A DNA stretch of 64,000 nt, taken from a bacterium (GTDB lineage: Bacteria > Zhuqueibacterota > QNDG01 > JAFGCO01). Shown piece by piece: positions 46,324 through 54,652 of the stretch. A program made the position numbers and the translations under genes. Below the pieces are notes generated by a model. The model worked only from the letters and a program-made list of their open reading frames with translations, had not been told where the DNA came from and did no database searches. The stretch covers positions 62,001 through 126,000 of the forward strand of contig JAFGCO010000067.1 of the NCBI GenBank assembly GCA_016932575.1, in the 5' to 3' direction. Every line of letters begins with the position of its first letter. The stretch's first letter is position 1.

Positions 46324-46441
46324 TCGATCAACACACATATATCGATCCGCTAAATGATGAAAACTGAATGAAAGCCAGCTGAAAAAAGATTTATCAAAAT
46401 GGGGATTGGTGCATCCATCATAATTTCAAGGAGTATGTTCT

Positions 46442-47155
46442 TTGCATTTAGAATCATTTTATTTGGACACTGATAAATATCCGACACAAGCATGTTATCC
46501 CTTTAATCTGCCTGTTTTTAAAAAAAAACTGAGAATACCGCTCTTGTCTCCGGTAACATTTTTCATTGGTGAAAACGGCACCGGAAAATCAACTCTGCTC
46601 CAGGCCCTCGCAAGAAGATGCAATATATTCATCTGGGAGGACAATGAACGCCGGCATTACAATTTCAATCGTTATGAGACCCGGCTTCACCTGGCATTGA
46701 ATATTCAATGGTCAAATGATTCTGTGCCCGGATCCTATTTTGGATCTCAAATCTTTCATGATTTTACCCGGCGTCTCGATGAATGGGCGGTTGCAAATCC
46801 AGGCATTCTTGACTATTTTGGAGGAGATTCTCTGAGGTCGAAATCCCACGGACAATCTCTGATGGCTTTTTTCAGATCTCGTTATAAACGAAAAGGTATA
46901 TATCTAATGGATGAACCGGAAACGGCTCTTTCCCCCAGGAGCCAGATGGCCCTGCTGCAATTATTAATCAAGATGGGACAGGCCGGTCACGCCCAGTTCA
47001 TCATTGCTACTCATTCCCCCATTCTTATGGCATGCCCCGGCGCAACACTTTATAGTTTTGATCATATTCCAATACAAAAAGTATATTATGAAGAGACAGA
47101 TTATTACAATGTCTATAAAAAATTTTTAAATAATCGGAAAAAATACATCGATTAA
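46442..47155 (+). CDS. AAA/ABC-type ATPase of unknown role
   Basis: 237 residues. TTG start at 46442 with AGGAG eight bases upstream; no ATG is suitable. Walker A GENGTGKST near residue 44; an ABC-signature-like SHGQSLMAFF near 140; Walker B GIYLMDEPETALSP near 160, and THSPILMACPGA after. A compact SMC/ABC-like ATPase without membrane domain, from a widespread family whose role is unknown. It is placed between moxR and the DUF58 gene on the same strand with short spacing, so it is likely co-expressed. Confidence 0.8.
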   Translation: MHLESFYLDTDKYPTQACYPFNLPVFKKKLRIPLLSPVTFFIGENGTGKSTLLQALARRCNIFIWEDNERRHYNFNRYETRLHLALNIQWSNDSVPGSYFGSQIFHDFTRRLDEWAVANPGILDYFGGDSLRSKSHGQSLMAFFRSRYKRKGIYLMDEPETALSPRSQMALLQLLIKMGQAGHAQFIIATHSPILMACPGATLYSFDHIPIQKVYYEETDYYNVYKKFLNNRKKYID

Positions 47156-47186
47156 TCCATTGTTCCTTGTAATAAATACTTAAATT

Positions 47187-48086
47187 ATGAAAAGCAGCTA
47201 TAAACAATATCTGAATCCTGAAACCGTATCTCAACTATCACGGCTGGATCTCATCGCCCGCCTTGTGGTAGAAGGTTTTATCACAGGCCTGCATCGCAGT
47301 CCCTATCATGGATTTTCCGTGGAATTCTCTGAATACCGACCTTATATGCCGGGCGATCCATTGAAAATCATGGATTGGAAAGTCTTGGGACGAACCGAAC
47401 GATATTTTGTAAAACAATATGAAGAAGAGACCAATTTAAAAAGCTATCTGATTCTGGATGCTTCGGGATCGATGAATTACAGCTCGCAAAATATTACCAA
47501 ATTTCAGTACGCCTGTTACTTATCCGCCGCACTGGCTTATCTGATGCTATTACAGAGAGATGCTGTCGGACTGATCACATTCGATAAAAAATTACGGTCC
47601 TACCATCCGCCACGGTCAATAATGAGCTATTTAAACGTGCTTCTGACAGAGATCGACAAGTCAATCCCTCAAGGAGAAACTCAAATTTCAACAGTTTTTC
47701 ACGATCTTGCTGAACGTATCAAGCGCCGCGGCCTGGTGATTGTATTGTCCGATTTAATGGACAACCCGGACCATGTACTAACAGCCCTGAAACATTTTCG
47801 GCATCGTAAACATGAGGTGATCCTGTTTCACATTTTGGATCCAATGGAAAGATTATTTCATTTCAACACCGATTCAGAATTTATCGACCTCGAAAATCAT
47901 GAGAAAATTCAGACACAACCATGGCATATTCGTGAAGCTTATCAAAATCTGATTCAGGAGTTTCAAAAACGATTTAAACGAGAATGCCGTCAGCATCGCA
48001 TCGATTACATCATGATGGACACAGCCCAGCCTTTTGATACTGCACTGCTGAATTACCTGACTGCCCGTAAACGTATTGGAGGGTGA
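47187..48086 (+). CDS. DUF58 domain protein (von Willebrand A-like)
   Basis: 299 residues, soluble. The DUF58 signature is EYRPYMPGDPLKIMDWKVLGRTERYFVKQYEEE, shown here in two pieces: YMPGDPLKIMDWKVLGRTE then KQYEEE. A MIDAS-like LILDASGSMNYSS follows. Proteins of this kind work with MoxR ATPases; the metal-site motif D-x-S-x-S is present, so ligand binding is likely. Its stop overlaps slightly the long reading of the next gene; the true start of that gene is two bases after it. Confidence 0.88.
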   Translation: MKSSYKQYLNPETVSQLSRLDLIARLVVEGFITGLHRSPYHGFSVEFSEYRPYMPGDPLKIMDWKVLGRTERYFVKQYEEETNLKSYLILDASGSMNYSSQNITKFQYACYLSAALAYLMLLQRDAVGLITFDKKLRSYHPPRSIMSYLNVLLTEIDKSIPQGETQISTVFHDLAERIKRRGLVIVLSDLMDNPDHVLTALKHFRHRKHEVILFHILDPMERLFHFNTDSEFIDLENHEKIQTQPWHIREAYQNLIQEFQKRFKRECRQHRIDYIMMDTAQPFDTALLNYLTARKRIGG

Positions 48087-48087
48087 T

Positions 48088-49647
48088 ATGTCCTTTTTTT
48101 TTATTTGGTCAGGAATTGTCTTTCTGCTGATTGGTGTAATTTGTCTGGTGGTCTGGAAAACACATGCCCAAGTCCGGTTTCGTTCGAAACTCATCCTGAC
48201 ATTTTTGCTTTTTGTAGCCATTCCGGTCATCCCCCTGACTTATATGACCGCCAGTTTGCTCACCGGCAGCGCCCGTGTATTGCTTCCTGACACGATCGGA
48301 GAGGCCCTTAATTGTTCTTTAAACTGCCTTCGGACACAATTTGCCGAAAAAGGAGAACGGTTTTTTGAAGCGTATTCGGATAATTTAAATTCTGATCCGC
48401 AGACGCTGAAAGCATTTGACATACAATCTATGAGCCTGTTCAAAATTGATCCGGATACGGTGACTTTAATCCGCCATACAGGCAGTTCCGATCACTGGGA
48501 TAAATTCTTAGAACCACAGGATATTTTACAACGCTTTTGCTATGGCACTTCCAGCCGATTGATTAAAAACAAACATCAGGAATGGTTCTGTTTATATCGG
48601 GCTCAGACGGATTCCACAATCCTGGTATTGAAATACCCCATCGATCCCAAAATGGCACAATCAAGGCGTAAAATCGAAACTGCCCTGATCATGGTAAACA
48701 CGCTCTCTATGATCAGAGAGTCCGTTATGCAAAAAAAAATAATCTGGGTTTTGGCTGTTTTCTGGATTATCGGTCTGATATGTCTGGCCTGGGTGGCTTC
48801 TCAACGGTTGTCCGGAGAAATGACCCGTCCTATACGGGCACTTGTGAATGGCATGGAACAGGTGGCCTCAGGAAATCTCGAACATCAGGTTCAAACAAAA
48901 GCAAACGATGAATTTAAATATCTCGTCGACCGATTTAATGCAATGACAAAAGATCTGCGTGATACCCGTGAACGCCTGCTTCAAGCTGAACGGCTGGCTG
49001 CATGGCAGGCCGTTGCACGTCAAATATCCCATGAGATAAAAAACAGCCTGACACCTATTTCCATTTCTCTGCACCGGATAAAAAAGCAGCTCGGTCCTTC
49101 GATCCCGTCCAAAATTAAAAGCAGCATGCAAACCATTGAAGAAGAAATGAGGATGCTTCAAAACATGGCCGCAGAATTTTCAAACTTTGCCCGCATGCCC
49201 GAACCAACGATGGAGAATATTCAAATCAACGAGATTGCCCGGACGGCCTTGCAGTTATTGAAGCACAGCCATCACGCCATCCGATTTCATGAATCATTCG
49301 ATTCAGATATTCCGACAATTATTGCTGACCGGGATCAAATGAAACGTATGTTGAACAATCTGCTGAAAAACGCAGTCGAGGCCCTTGATGAAACAGGGGA
49401 CATCTGGATAAAAACCGAAACCGTTTTTGGTGATAAGAAAATTCGGCTTGAGATTCGGGATTCGGGTAAAGGCATGGATGAGAATGCCCGGTCACACATC
49501 TTCCAGCCTTACTTTACGACTAAAAAAGGAGGCACCGGTCTGGGCATGGCAATGGTCCGTCAAATCATTGAATCGCACAATGGTTCGATACATATCAGCA
49601 GTTATCCAGGAAAAGGAACAACAGTGACCATTCAACTGCCGACTTAA
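48088..49647 (+). CDS. sensor histidine kinase, NtrY-like
   Basis: 519 residues from the ATG at 48088, GGAGG five bases upstream. Two N-terminal spans, a periplasmic-type sensor region (about 60-215), a third span near 225-240, HAMP (about 240-290), then AERLAAWQAVARQISHEIKN with the phospho-accepting histidine at about residue 315, and the ATPase domain with NLLKNAVEALDE, DSGKGMDE and TKKGGTGLGMAMV. The HisKA wording is that of NtrY-type kinases. No response regulator gene is next to it, so it is an orphan by position. Confidence 0.9.
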   Translation: MSFFFIWSGIVFLLIGVICLVVWKTHAQVRFRSKLILTFLLFVAIPVIPLTYMTASLLTGSARVLLPDTIGEALNCSLNCLRTQFAEKGERFFEAYSDNLNSDPQTLKAFDIQSMSLFKIDPDTVTLIRHTGSSDHWDKFLEPQDILQRFCYGTSSRLIKNKHQEWFCLYRAQTDSTILVLKYPIDPKMAQSRRKIETALIMVNTLSMIRESVMQKKIIWVLAVFWIIGLICLAWVASQRLSGEMTRPIRALVNGMEQVASGNLEHQVQTKANDEFKYLVDRFNAMTKDLRDTRERLLQAERLAAWQAVARQISHEIKNSLTPISISLHRIKKQLGPSIPSKIKSSMQTIEEEMRMLQNMAAEFSNFARMPEPTMENIQINEIARTALQLLKHSHHAIRFHESFDSDIPTIIADRDQMKRMLNNLLKNAVEALDETGDIWIKTETVFGDKKIRLEIRDSGKGMDENARSHIFQPYFTTKKGGTGLGMAMVRQIIESHNGSIHISSYPGKGTTVTIQLPT

Positions 49648-49669
49648 AAAAAGCGATTAACAAAGAAAA

Positions 49670-49687
49670 GGGGTTCTTTCGAACCCC
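49670..49687 (+). terminator. hairpin after the kinase gene
   Basis: GGGGTTC, loop TTTC, GAACCCC, 22 bases after the stop. No T-run follows, so it may be a weak or Rho-assisted end. From 49690 to 49955 I see no gene or known RNA. Confidence 0.45.
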
Positions 49688-49959
49688 TAATCGGAGGGAG
49701 AAGTACGCGGCGAATATGGGATAGTGCCATGTGTGTCATCTATACCACTTCACGGGCAAATCATATGCCAATTCTTGTGAATGATTTTAGTTAAAATTTC
49801 TAGCACTTGTTTATTATATATTTACGAAAGTCCGGACTCTGAAATTGGTTCTGAATAATCATGAAATGACCCCTACCTTTTTCCCAACCGGCAGTGAAAT
49901 TCTCCCCACTCATCTGGACTGTTCAATGAGCGGACACATTCCCTTGTTGGATTTTTAAA

Positions 49960-49988
49960 TTGACAAAACTCATTAATCTTACTATAAT
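49960..49988 (+). promoter_or_regulatory. consensus sigma70 promoter of the queuosine operon
   Basis: TTGACA (49960-49965), 17-base spacer, TATAAT (49983-49988): a perfect match. The expected start is near 49995, leaving a leader of about 38 bases before the queD GTG, too short for a preQ1 riboswitch with expression platform. Confidence 0.85.
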
Positions 49989-50032
49989 GAGACAACCGCA
50001 GGTTTAATGAAGATACAATTAAGGAGACCGGA

Positions 50033-50401
50033 GTGTTTCGTACCTTTGTAGAGACACGTTTTTCTGCAGCGCATCGGATTAATGGGTATCAGGGACAATG
50101 CGGTAAACTGCACGGACATACATGGAAAGTGCGCGTCCAGATAAAGACCCGGCAAATCGATGCAATAGGAATCAGTATCGATTTTAAGGAATTGCGAACC
50201 CTGACTGAAAATGTCCTTGAAAAGCTGGACCATCAGTTAATCAATGAGATTGCGCCTTTCCATTCCCAAAATCCTACTGCTGAAAATTTGGCAAAATATG
50301 TGTTTGAAGGGGTTGCCCGTCAATTACCCGAATCTATCCAAATGGACAATGTGACAGTATGGGAATCCGATAATTACGCGGTCACCTACCAGGCTTCCTG
50401 A
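50033..50401 (+). CDS. queD: 6-carboxy-5,6,7,8-tetrahydropterin synthase
   Basis: 122 residues. GTG start with AAGGAG six bases upstream. Zinc histidines and the catalytic cysteine are visible in RFSAAHRINGYQGQCGKLHGHTWKV; the second half has GISIDFKELRTL and KLDHQLINEI, and the end VTVWESDNYAVTY. Converts dihydroneopterin triphosphate to 6-carboxytetrahydropterin, the first dedicated step to queuosine. First of six tightly spaced genes behind a consensus promoter. Confidence 0.95.
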   Translation: MFRTFVETRFSAAHRINGYQGQCGKLHGHTWKVRVQIKTRQIDAIGISIDFKELRTLTENVLEKLDHQLINEIAPFHSQNPTAENLAKYVFEGVARQLPESIQMDNVTVWESDNYAVTYQAS

Positions 50402-50402
50402 A

Positions 50403-51041
50403 ATGTTGAAGGTTAATGAAATATTTCACTCCATTCAGGGTGAATCCACACATACAGGGCGCCCCTGTGTTTTCATCCGTCTGACAGGATGCAATCTTAG
50501 ATGCCATTACTGTGACACCCCGTATGCTTATGAGGCCGGCCGGACATATCAAATCGAGACTTTGCTGAAAAAAATTAATGACTATGAATGCAGGCTGGTG
50601 GAAATTACAGGTGGAGAGCCCCTCCTTCAAAAAGAGACCCCGAAACTTTGCCGGCTATTAACAGAACAGGGATTTGAGGTGCTTGTCGAGACCAATGGAT
50701 CTAAAAATATCAACTGCCTTCCCGCGCCGGTAAAACGTATTCTGGATGTGAAATGTCCCGGCAGTGGAGAGGCGGATAAAATGGATGAAAAAAATTATCA
50801 TCGGCTCCGCTACGGTGATGAGGTAAAATTTGTACTGGCAGACATTGCAGATTATCGTTGGGCCAAATCAATGATCAGCCAACGCCTGATCCCTGACTTC
50901 GTCCCAATCCTTTTTTCTCCGGTTTTCAGCAAGCTTGAGCCAAAAATTCTGGCCGCGTGGATTCTGCACGACAGGTTAAATGTTCGGTTGCATTTGCAAC
51001 TTCAAAAAATTATTTGGCCTGAATCGGAACAAGGAAGATAA
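50403..51041 (+). CDS. queE: 7-carboxy-7-deazaguanine synthase (radical SAM)
   Basis: 212 residues. Radical SAM cluster motif C-x3-C-x2-C in [16 protein letters not shown] near residue 30, preceded by [15 protein letters not shown] that binds substrate and [12 protein letters not shown] near 75 and [10 protein letters not shown] follow. Converts carboxytetrahydropterin to 7-carboxy-7-deazaguanine. One base after the queD stop. Confidence 0.95.
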   Translation: MLKVNEIFHSIQGESTHTGRPCVFIRLTGCNLRCHYCDTPYAYEAGRTYQIETLLKKINDYECRLVEITGGEPLLQKETPKLCRLLTEQGFEVLVETNGSKNINCLPAPVKRILDVKCPGSGEADKMDEKNYHRLRYGDEVKFVLADIADYRWAKSMISQRLIPDFVPILFSPVFSKLEPKILAAWILHDRLNVRLHLQLQKIIWPESEQGR

Positions 51042-51043
51042 CC

Positions 51044-51742
51044 ATGAAAAAAGCGGTGATATTGTTCAGCGGCGGTCTTGATTCGACCACAACGCTGGCT
51101 ATTGCAAAGGCACAAGGATTTCAATGTCACGCAATCAGCTTTCGTTACGGCCAGCGGCATCATCATGAAATCACCATGGCACGTGAGATCGCCGGACAAA
51201 TCGGTGTGAAAAACCATATAATTCTTGATATTCCTCTCACAGAGATAGGCGGTTCGGCCCTGACCGGCAAAATAGCAGTGCCGAAAAACCGGTTGAAACA
51301 AAAACAGGACCAGACAGTACCTGTCACTTATGTGCCCGCCCGCAATACAATTTTCCTTGCTTATGCACTCGCGTGGGCGGAAACCCTGAATGCCTTTGAT
51401 CTGTTTATCGGAGTGAATGCCCTTGATTACTCCGGATATCCAGACTGCCGGCCGGAATACATCGAAGCATTCGAATATATGGCCAATCTGGCAACCAAAG
51501 CCGGCGTGGAGGGCAAAAATTTTTCCGTCCGTACGCCCCTCATTCATATGACCAAAGCCCAGATTATTCAAAAAGGAATGACATTGGGAGTGGATTACAG
51601 GTTGACCCATTCCTGTTATGATCCGGATGAACGCGGAAGAGCTTGCGGACATTGTGACAGCTGCCTGCTGAGAAAAAAGGGATTCAGAGAAGCGGGCGTA
51701 CCGGATCCCACACGATATATCGAAGATCAACAGGCTGTATAA
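51044..51742 (+). CDS. queC: 7-cyano-7-deazaguanine synthase
   Basis: 232 residues. PP-loop [15 protein letters not shown] at the N-terminus and the zinc cluster C-Y-D...[16 protein letters not shown] at the C-terminus; also [14 protein letters not shown] and [17 protein letters not shown]. Uses ATP and ammonia to make preQ0. Two bases after the queE stop with a short AAGGAAGA site upstream. Confidence 0.96.
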   Translation: MKKAVILFSGGLDSTTTLAIAKAQGFQCHAISFRYGQRHHHEITMAREIAGQIGVKNHIILDIPLTEIGGSALTGKIAVPKNRLKQKQDQTVPVTYVPARNTIFLAYALAWAETLNAFDLFIGVNALDYSGYPDCRPEYIEAFEYMANLATKAGVEGKNFSVRTPLIHMTKAQIIQKGMTLGVDYRLTHSCYDPDERGRACGHCDSCLLRKKGFREAGVPDPTRYIEDQQAV

Positions 51743-51792
51743 ATGCTTTTAAAGCATTAAGACATACGAGCCAGTTATCAATGAGGAAAAAA

Positions 51793-52185
51793 ATGAAAGA
51801 AAAATCTAAAAAAGGCACATTGGAAATCCAGAATGCGAAACTTACTGCTGTTCCCAATCAATATCAGGATCGTGACTATGAAGTCTCGATTTCTTTGCCG
51901 GAATTCACAAGTCTTTGCCCCATTAGCGGATACCCTGATTTTGCGACCATCCATGTCAAATACATACCGGATCAGGATATCATTGAATTGAAATCTCTCA
52001 AACTTTACATTAATCAGTACCGGGAAAAAGAAATATTCCATGAAGAAAGTGTGAACAGGATATTGGATGATATCGTAAGCTGTATTCGGCCTCGATGGAT
52101 AGAGGTCGTCGGTGATTTCAATCCACGGGGAAATGTCAAAACTGTGGTCCGGGCAGAATATAAAAAGGATAAAATCAGTGGTTGA
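51793..52185 (+). CDS. queF: NADPH-dependent 7-cyano-7-deazaguanine reductase
   Basis: 130 residues from the ATG at 51793, chosen over an ATG 12 bases earlier because GAGG lies six bases before it. Short (type I, YkvM-like) form. Catalytic cysteine in FTSLCPISGYPDFATI; the NADPH motif ELKSLKLYINQYREKEIFHE follows. Reduces the nitrile of preQ0 to the amine of preQ1, which is then put into tRNA by Tgt (not here). Its end overlaps the folE2 start by 8 bases. Confidence 0.95.
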   Translation: MKEKSKKGTLEIQNAKLTAVPNQYQDRDYEVSISLPEFTSLCPISGYPDFATIHVKYIPDQDIIELKSLKLYINQYREKEIFHEESVNRILDDIVSCIRPRWIEVVGDFNPRGNVKTVVRAEYKKDKISG

Positions 52186-52954
52186 TATACAGAATCAGAA
52201 AGATTTACGTAATCTGCCCATTGACCGGGTGGGTGTTAAGAATTTACGTTATCCGGTCACAGTTCTGGATCGTGTTAATAAAGTACAGCATACGGTTGCA
52301 TGGGTGAATATGGATGTTAACCTGCCTCACCATTTCCGCGGCACACATATGAGCCGGTTTATTGAGATTTTAAATGCCCATCACAGGGAGCTGCATATTG
52401 ATAAAATCGGCACTATCCTGCAGCAGATGAAAGACCGGCTCAAAGCTGAAGAAGCCCGCATGGAAATCCGGTTTCCTTATTTCATTGAAAAACATGCGCC
52501 TGTTTCCGAAGCGACAAGCCTGATGGAATACCAGTGCATTTACTGTGGTGTTCTGACACACAGGCCGGATTTTATTCTGGGTGTGGATGTTCCGATAACA
52601 ACCCTCTGCCCCTGTTCGAAAGAGATGTCCGTCCAGGGTGCGCATAACCAGCGCTCTATTGTCCGCATTCGCGTCCGCACAAATGCCTTCGTCTGGATAG
52701 AAGAACTCGTCGAATATGCCGAACAATCTGCTTCCAGTCCTCTATATGCCTTGCTGAAACGGGAAGATGAGAAGGCAGTCACGGAACAGGCCTATGCCAG
52801 ACCCATGTTCGTTGAAGACATGGTCCGGGATGTCGCCCTGAAATTGGAAAACGATAAGCGAATTGTCTGGTATGCTGTGGAATCGGAGAATATGGAATCC
52901 ATTCATAACCACGATGCATATGCACGTATTGAAAATCCAAAAACCATCCCATGA
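52178..52954 (+). CDS. folE2: GTP cyclohydrolase FolE2 (type IB)
   Basis: 258 residues from the GTG at 52178, with AAAAGGA upstream; the homology begins just after. Motifs: DRVGVKNLRYPVTVLD, the middle MEYQCIYCGV, and PITTLCPCSKEMSVQGAHNQRS that carries the catalytic cysteine, then YALLKREDEKAVTEQAY. Turns GTP into dihydroneopterin triphosphate, the queD substrate, using metals other than zinc. Its place in the que operon supplies the precursor directly. Confidence 0.94.
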   Translation: MVDIQNQKDLRNLPIDRVGVKNLRYPVTVLDRVNKVQHTVAWVNMDVNLPHHFRGTHMSRFIEILNAHHRELHIDKIGTILQQMKDRLKAEEARMEIRFPYFIEKHAPVSEATSLMEYQCIYCGVLTHRPDFILGVDVPITTLCPCSKEMSVQGAHNQRSIVRIRVRTNAFVWIEELVEYAEQSASSPLYALLKREDEKAVTEQAYARPMFVEDMVRDVALKLENDKRIVWYAVESENMESIHNHDAYARIENPKTIP

Positions 52955-54210
52955 AAACAAATGTTCTGGTCATCGGTGGCGGTGCGTCTGGTCTCATGGC
53001 AGCGGGATGGGCCGCAAATTCAGGTGCATACGTCACCCTTCTGGAAAAAATGCGAAAACCCGGCCTCAAACTGGCAATCACAGGCAAAGGCCGCTGCAAT
53101 TTGACCAATATCGCTCCGATCCATGAGTTCATTGAGCATTTCGGATCCAATGGAAAATTTTTATACCAGGCCTTTTCCCGCTTCTTTTCGAAAGAACTGA
53201 TCAATTTTTTTCAAAATCTCGGCATAGAAACCGAAATCGAACGGGGCGGCCGTGTTTTCCCTATTTCTAATCGTGCACCGGACATCGTGGATGCATTGAT
53301 CCGATGGAACAAAAAAAACGGGGTTCAGATTAAAACCAACCATCCAGTGAAACGCCTGCTCATCCATGAGCAAAAAATTTATGGAGTTGAAACACCGGCC
53401 CAAAATAAAGCTTTCCACGCAGATGCAGTTATCCTGGCATCAGGTGGCGCGTCGTATCCGGAAACCGGTTCTACAGGTGACGGCTATGAGCTGGCAAAAT
53501 CTGCGGGCCACACCATTATTCCCATTCAACCGGCACTGATCCCTCTGGAAACAGCAGAAAACACGGCCCTGCAATTGCAGGGCCTGAGTTTACGCAATAT
53601 CAATGTCTCGGTGCTTTTTAAGGGCAAAAAACAAACCGAGGCATTTGGAGAAATGCTGTTTACCCATTTTGGCGTATCCGGTCCGGCTATCCTGAAGCTG
53701 AGTCACAGGATCGTTCAGGCGCTCAACGCCGGGCTGCCAGTCGAGATTTCAATTGATCTCAAACCGGCTCTGGATATGCATAAGCTGGATGCCCGTCTGC
53801 TTCGTGACTTAAATGCAAACGGTAAACAGCACATACAGAACTTATTAAAAGGCATGATGCCCCGGGCATTGATTCCTGTTTGTCTGGAAACCGTTAAAAT
53901 TCAATATGACAAACCGGCGCATCAAATCAATGCCGCAGAACGCCGGCGCCTCGGGGTCTGGCTCAAAGATTTTCGATTGCAGATTACAGCACATCGTCCA
54001 ATTTCTGAAGCCATTGTAACGGGGGGAGGTGTATGCCTGAAAGATGTGGATCCCAAGACTCTTCAATCCCGTATAATTCATGGACTCTATTTCTGTGGGG
54101 AGTTATTAAATATCCATGCCGATACGGGGGGGTATAATCTGCAGGCGGCATTCTCAACAGGATGGCTGGCGGGAAGCTCTGTTGTGCAAAAAAACGGTTA
54201 TATCCATTAA
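52951..54210 (+). CDS. HI0933/BaiN-like FAD-dependent oxidoreductase
   Basis: 419 residues. Starts with the dinucleotide fold LVIGGGASGLMAAGWAA, then EKMRKPGLKLAITGKGRCNLTN, a hallmark of this flavoprotein family. Mid-protein GGASYPETGSTGDGY; C-terminal CGELLNIHADTGGYNLQAAFSTGW. The family's reaction is uncertain in most bacteria. Its ATG overlaps the folE2 stop (ATGA), so it is transcribed with the queuosine genes; whether it takes part in that pathway is not shown. Confidence 0.88.
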   Translation: MKTNVLVIGGGASGLMAAGWAANSGAYVTLLEKMRKPGLKLAITGKGRCNLTNIAPIHEFIEHFGSNGKFLYQAFSRFFSKELINFFQNLGIETEIERGGRVFPISNRAPDIVDALIRWNKKNGVQIKTNHPVKRLLIHEQKIYGVETPAQNKAFHADAVILASGGASYPETGSTGDGYELAKSAGHTIIPIQPALIPLETAENTALQLQGLSLRNINVSVLFKGKKQTEAFGEMLFTHFGVSGPAILKLSHRIVQALNAGLPVEISIDLKPALDMHKLDARLLRDLNANGKQHIQNLLKGMMPRALIPVCLETVKIQYDKPAHQINAAERRRLGVWLKDFRLQITAHRPISEAIVTGGGVCLKDVDPKTLQSRIIHGLYFCGELLNIHADTGGYNLQAAFSTGWLAGSSVVQKNGYIH

Positions 54211-54226
54211 AAAATTGTTAAATACC

Positions 54227-54254
54227 TTGACAAAATCGTGAATTCTTTTATATT
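54227..54254 (+). promoter_or_regulatory. sigma70-type promoter upstream of the KamA-like gene
   Basis: TTGACA (54227-54232), 16-base spacer, TATATT (54249-54254); TATTAT two bases further gives an 18-base spacer. The predicted start is about 390 bases before the gene. The leader (54265-54652) has a small inverted repeat TTCCGA-TAT-TCGGAA at 54555-54569 and no riboswitch I can name. Confidence 0.6.
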
Positions 54255-54652
54255 ATTAATACTGTGTCCCGCACTTATTTAGGATACACGAACGACTCAG
54301 AGGCATATATATGTTTTCCAGGATAACATCCCTCCTTTATATTAAGTCGGTATCCATAAAAGCCCTTTACTGGCATCTCTTCTAACTTCTTACGGGGCCA
54401 AAGAGAAATACTCTGCCAAATTTATAAGCCGTCTTCATATTCCGGGGCTCTTCAATTTGAGTAACAGGTTGAAAGTGTGGTTTCTTGTGATAATCCAAAT
54501 TTATAAAATCCGTTTCTTCGAAGGATTGTCCGCATTTCCCATTTGTGGCCTGCGTTCCGATATTCGGAAAACATAAACCGCAGCATCTGATTCCCGCTCT
54601 GTACAGAACCGAAGAACCGGTTTAAGCTGATGAATTTCAGGAGGTGATTGCT

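Noticed and set aside
49690-50032. Possible preQ1 riboswitch or RNA gene before queD
   Set aside because: The consensus promoter leaves only about 38 leader bases, and no preQ1 aptamer pattern is seen; the DNA upstream of it has no known RNA signature.
51002-51730. 242-codon minus-strand frame opposite queC
   Set aside because: Lies wholly opposite an unmistakable queC gene.
54311-54385. 24-codon frame in the KamA leader as a leader peptide
   Set aside because: AGAGG is present but there is no run of one amino acid or paired hairpins that would mark attenuation; kept only as a possibility.
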